A stretch of DNA of 64,000 nt, taken from positions 186,001 through 250,000 of the forward strand of contig CALLPI010000001.1 in NCBI GenBank assembly GCA_938015595.1, in the 5' to 3' direction. The stretch is from an uncultured Saprospiraceae bacterium. GTDB taxonomy: Bacteria > Bacteroidota > Bacteroidia > Chitinophagales > Saprospiraceae. The notes under the pieces were generated by a model. The model saw only the letters and a program-made list of their open reading frames with translations. It did not search any database and had not been told where the DNA came from. Position 1 is the first letter of the stretch; every line of letters begins with the position of its first letter. The position numbers and the translations under genes are program-made. Of the stretch, positions 62,924 to 64,000 are shown piece after piece.

Positions 62924-62931
62924 CAAAGATA
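62924..62931 (-). promoter_or_regulatory. TAnnTTTG promoter of the REC-PAS-REC regulator
   Basis: Minus-strand TATCTTTG, 118 bases before the regulator's ATG. It is only 2 bases away from the opposing promoter of the prenyl synthase gene, so the two may compete. Confidence 0.45.
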
Positions 62932-62933
62932 CG

Positions 62934-62941
62934 TAGTTTTG
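62934..62941 (+). promoter_or_regulatory. TAnnTTTG promoter of the polyprenyl synthetase gene
   Basis: TAGTTTTG lies 18 bases before the ATG at 62960, directly beside the divergent regulator promoter. Confidence 0.45.
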
Positions 62942-62959
62942 GCACAAAACTCAGGATGT

Positions 62960-63946
62960 ATGCCCGTGAAAAGTAGCGAGGAGTTGCTGATGCTCTTCTT
63001 TCAATATCTTGAACAACAGAAATTTGAAAAGCCTCCCTATAGCTTGTATGAGCCAATGGCGTATATTATGAGGTTGGGTGGTAAGCGGCTCAGGCCAGTG
63101 CTTGCTCTAATGGGGTGCCAGTTGTTTGGTCAGCCGCCAGACAAAGCACTGCCTGCTGCCATGGCGGTGGAGATTTTTCACAACTTCAGCCTAGTGCATG
63201 ACGATATTATGGATCAGGCCCCACTGCGCAGGGGGCAGCCCACCGTGCATAGCCGATATGGACTGAGCACCGGTATCCTCTGTGGTGATGTCATGCTCAT
63301 TGAAGCCTACGAGTATCTTAGCCAGTGCTATGACCGAGCGCCTTTGATTTTGCTACTGAAGGTGTTTAACCGAATGGCCATTGAAGTATGCGAAGGGCAG
63401 GCAGCAGATATGGACTTTGAACAACGCTCAGACGTGACCTTGCCAGAGTATATGCTCATGATTGAACAAAAAACCGCTGCGCTCATTGGTGCCGCCCTGC
63501 AATTAGGTGCCATTATTGGTGGGGCATCCGAAAAAGACCGGCAGCACATCAACCTTTTTGGGCGCATGATAGGCCAGGCCTTTCAGGTGCAGGACGATCT
63601 GCTGGATACCTTCGGTGCACCAGAGACATTTGGCAAAAAGACTGGCGGCGACATCGTCCAGAACAAAAAGACCTTTCTGCTGCTCAAAGCCCTTGAACTG
63701 GCCGACGCCTCCACTCGAAAACAAATAGAGACCTACTACCGCCCAGAGGTAGCCTGTGCGGAAGAAGAAAAAATTGAGGCCATCAAAAGTATATTCCTGC
63801 GTCTGGGCATAGAGGAAGCCGCCCGAAAAGCCAAGGAAGAACTACAAGAAAAAGCTTTGCAGCACCTGGCCGCCATTGCTGCCCCAGATGAACGCAAGGA
63901 GCCCCTCCTAGCCATGGCCGATATGCTTCTGCACAGAAGCACGTAA
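62960..63946 (+). CDS. Polyprenyl synthetase (farnesyl/geranylgeranyl diphosphate synthase type)
   Basis: The 328-residue enzyme lengthens allylic diphosphates with isopentenyl diphosphate, feeding carotenoids, quinones or undecaprenyl carriers. Both Asp-rich motifs are intact: DDIMD in LVHDDIMDQAPLRRG and DDLLD in FQVQDDLLDTFGA, with GGKRLRPVLALMG near the start. Chain length cannot be told with confidence. A TTG at 62939 lies inside the promoter element, so the ATG at 62960 is preferred. It is divergent from the regulator gene. Confidence 0.92.
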   Translation: MPVKSSEELLMLFFQYLEQQKFEKPPYSLYEPMAYIMRLGGKRLRPVLALMGCQLFGQPPDKALPAAMAVEIFHNFSLVHDDIMDQAPLRRGQPTVHSRYGLSTGILCGDVMLIEAYEYLSQCYDRAPLILLLKVFNRMAIEVCEGQAADMDFEQRSDVTLPEYMLMIEQKTAALIGAALQLGAIIGGASEKDRQHINLFGRMIGQAFQVQDDLLDTFGAPETFGKKTGGDIVQNKKTFLLLKALELADASTRKQIETYYRPEVACAEEEKIEAIKSIFLRLGIEEAARKAKEELQEKALQHLAAIAAPDERKEPLLAMADMLLHRST

Positions 63947-64000
63947 AAAACAAAAAAAGGAGCAACCGCGCCAACGGCTACCCCTTACACTATGAAACAC

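Noticed and set aside
63992-64000. ATG at the right window edge (MKH) as the start of another gene
   Set aside because: Only three codons are visible, with no way to judge coding potential.
1-64000. tRNA genes, rRNA genes, CRISPR arrays, insertion sequences or prophage
   Set aside because: No cloverleaf-like segment, regular repeat-spacer pattern, transposase, integrase or phage structural gene was recognised.

Overview
The window is a chromosomal stretch of a Bacteroidota bacterium. The evidence is the Bacteroidota order of the S10-spc-alpha ribosomal super-operon (L3 to L17, with map but not adk between secY and infA), five secreted proteins ending in the Por/type IX secretion (T9SS) type A sorting domain, recurring promoter elements of the TAnnTTTG type, and few Shine-Dalgarno sequences. 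The moderate GC content, the large secreted proteins, the DUF1080 protein and the very long alpha-2-macroglobulin suggest Saprospiria or a neighbouring class, but this placement is an inference.

Positions 1-15400 hold the translation super-operon: rplC (3' end only), rplD, W, B, rpsS, rplV, rpsC, rplP, rpmC, rpsQ, rplN, X, E, rpsN, H, rplF, R, rpsE, rpmD, rplO, secY, map, infA, rpmJ, rpsM, K, D, rpoA, rplQ. It closes with a clear intrinsic terminator. Promoter-like elements before rplP and infA and a hairpin between rpsD and rpoA suggest internal transcription units.

From 15.4 to 31 kb lie mostly single genes. They include a T9SS cargo protein; a 1220-residue lipoprotein joining cytochrome c, PA14, beta-propeller and DUF1080 (3-keto-glycoside hydrolase) domains; a cysteine-dioxygenase-like cupin fused to a methyltransferase; a DUF2892 membrane protein; urocanate hydratase; a DUF3109 protein; chorismate synthase; a T9SS esterase; malate dehydrogenase; a GT2 glycosyltransferase; and a NifU-type Fe-S protein.

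From 31 to 44 kb are two overlapping genes for exported CotH-type proteins. The first has lost its catalytic residues and the second keeps them. An M1 metallopeptidase, the frameshifted remnant of a GT39 mannosyltransferase, a UbiD decarboxylase, RadA, an lpxK-acyltransferase operon and a divergent sugar-nucleotidyltransferase follow. The divergent pair appears to be served by two leaderless promoters.

From 44 to 64 kb the products are mostly envelope or surface proteins: a T9SS PhoD phosphatase, a T9SS adhesin-like protein, a TonB C-terminal domain protein, a 2038-residue alpha-2-macroglobulin with an intact thioester motif, a TPR protein with a structured leader, a 1344-residue T9SS protein with BNR/sortilin, PKD and LamG regions, a REC-PAS-degenerate-kinase-REC regulator, and a polyprenyl diphosphate synthase. 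No tRNA, rRNA, CRISPR array, insertion sequence or prophage was seen. One 46-bp palindromic sequence occurs twice between genes, and one glycosyltransferase pseudogene is present.
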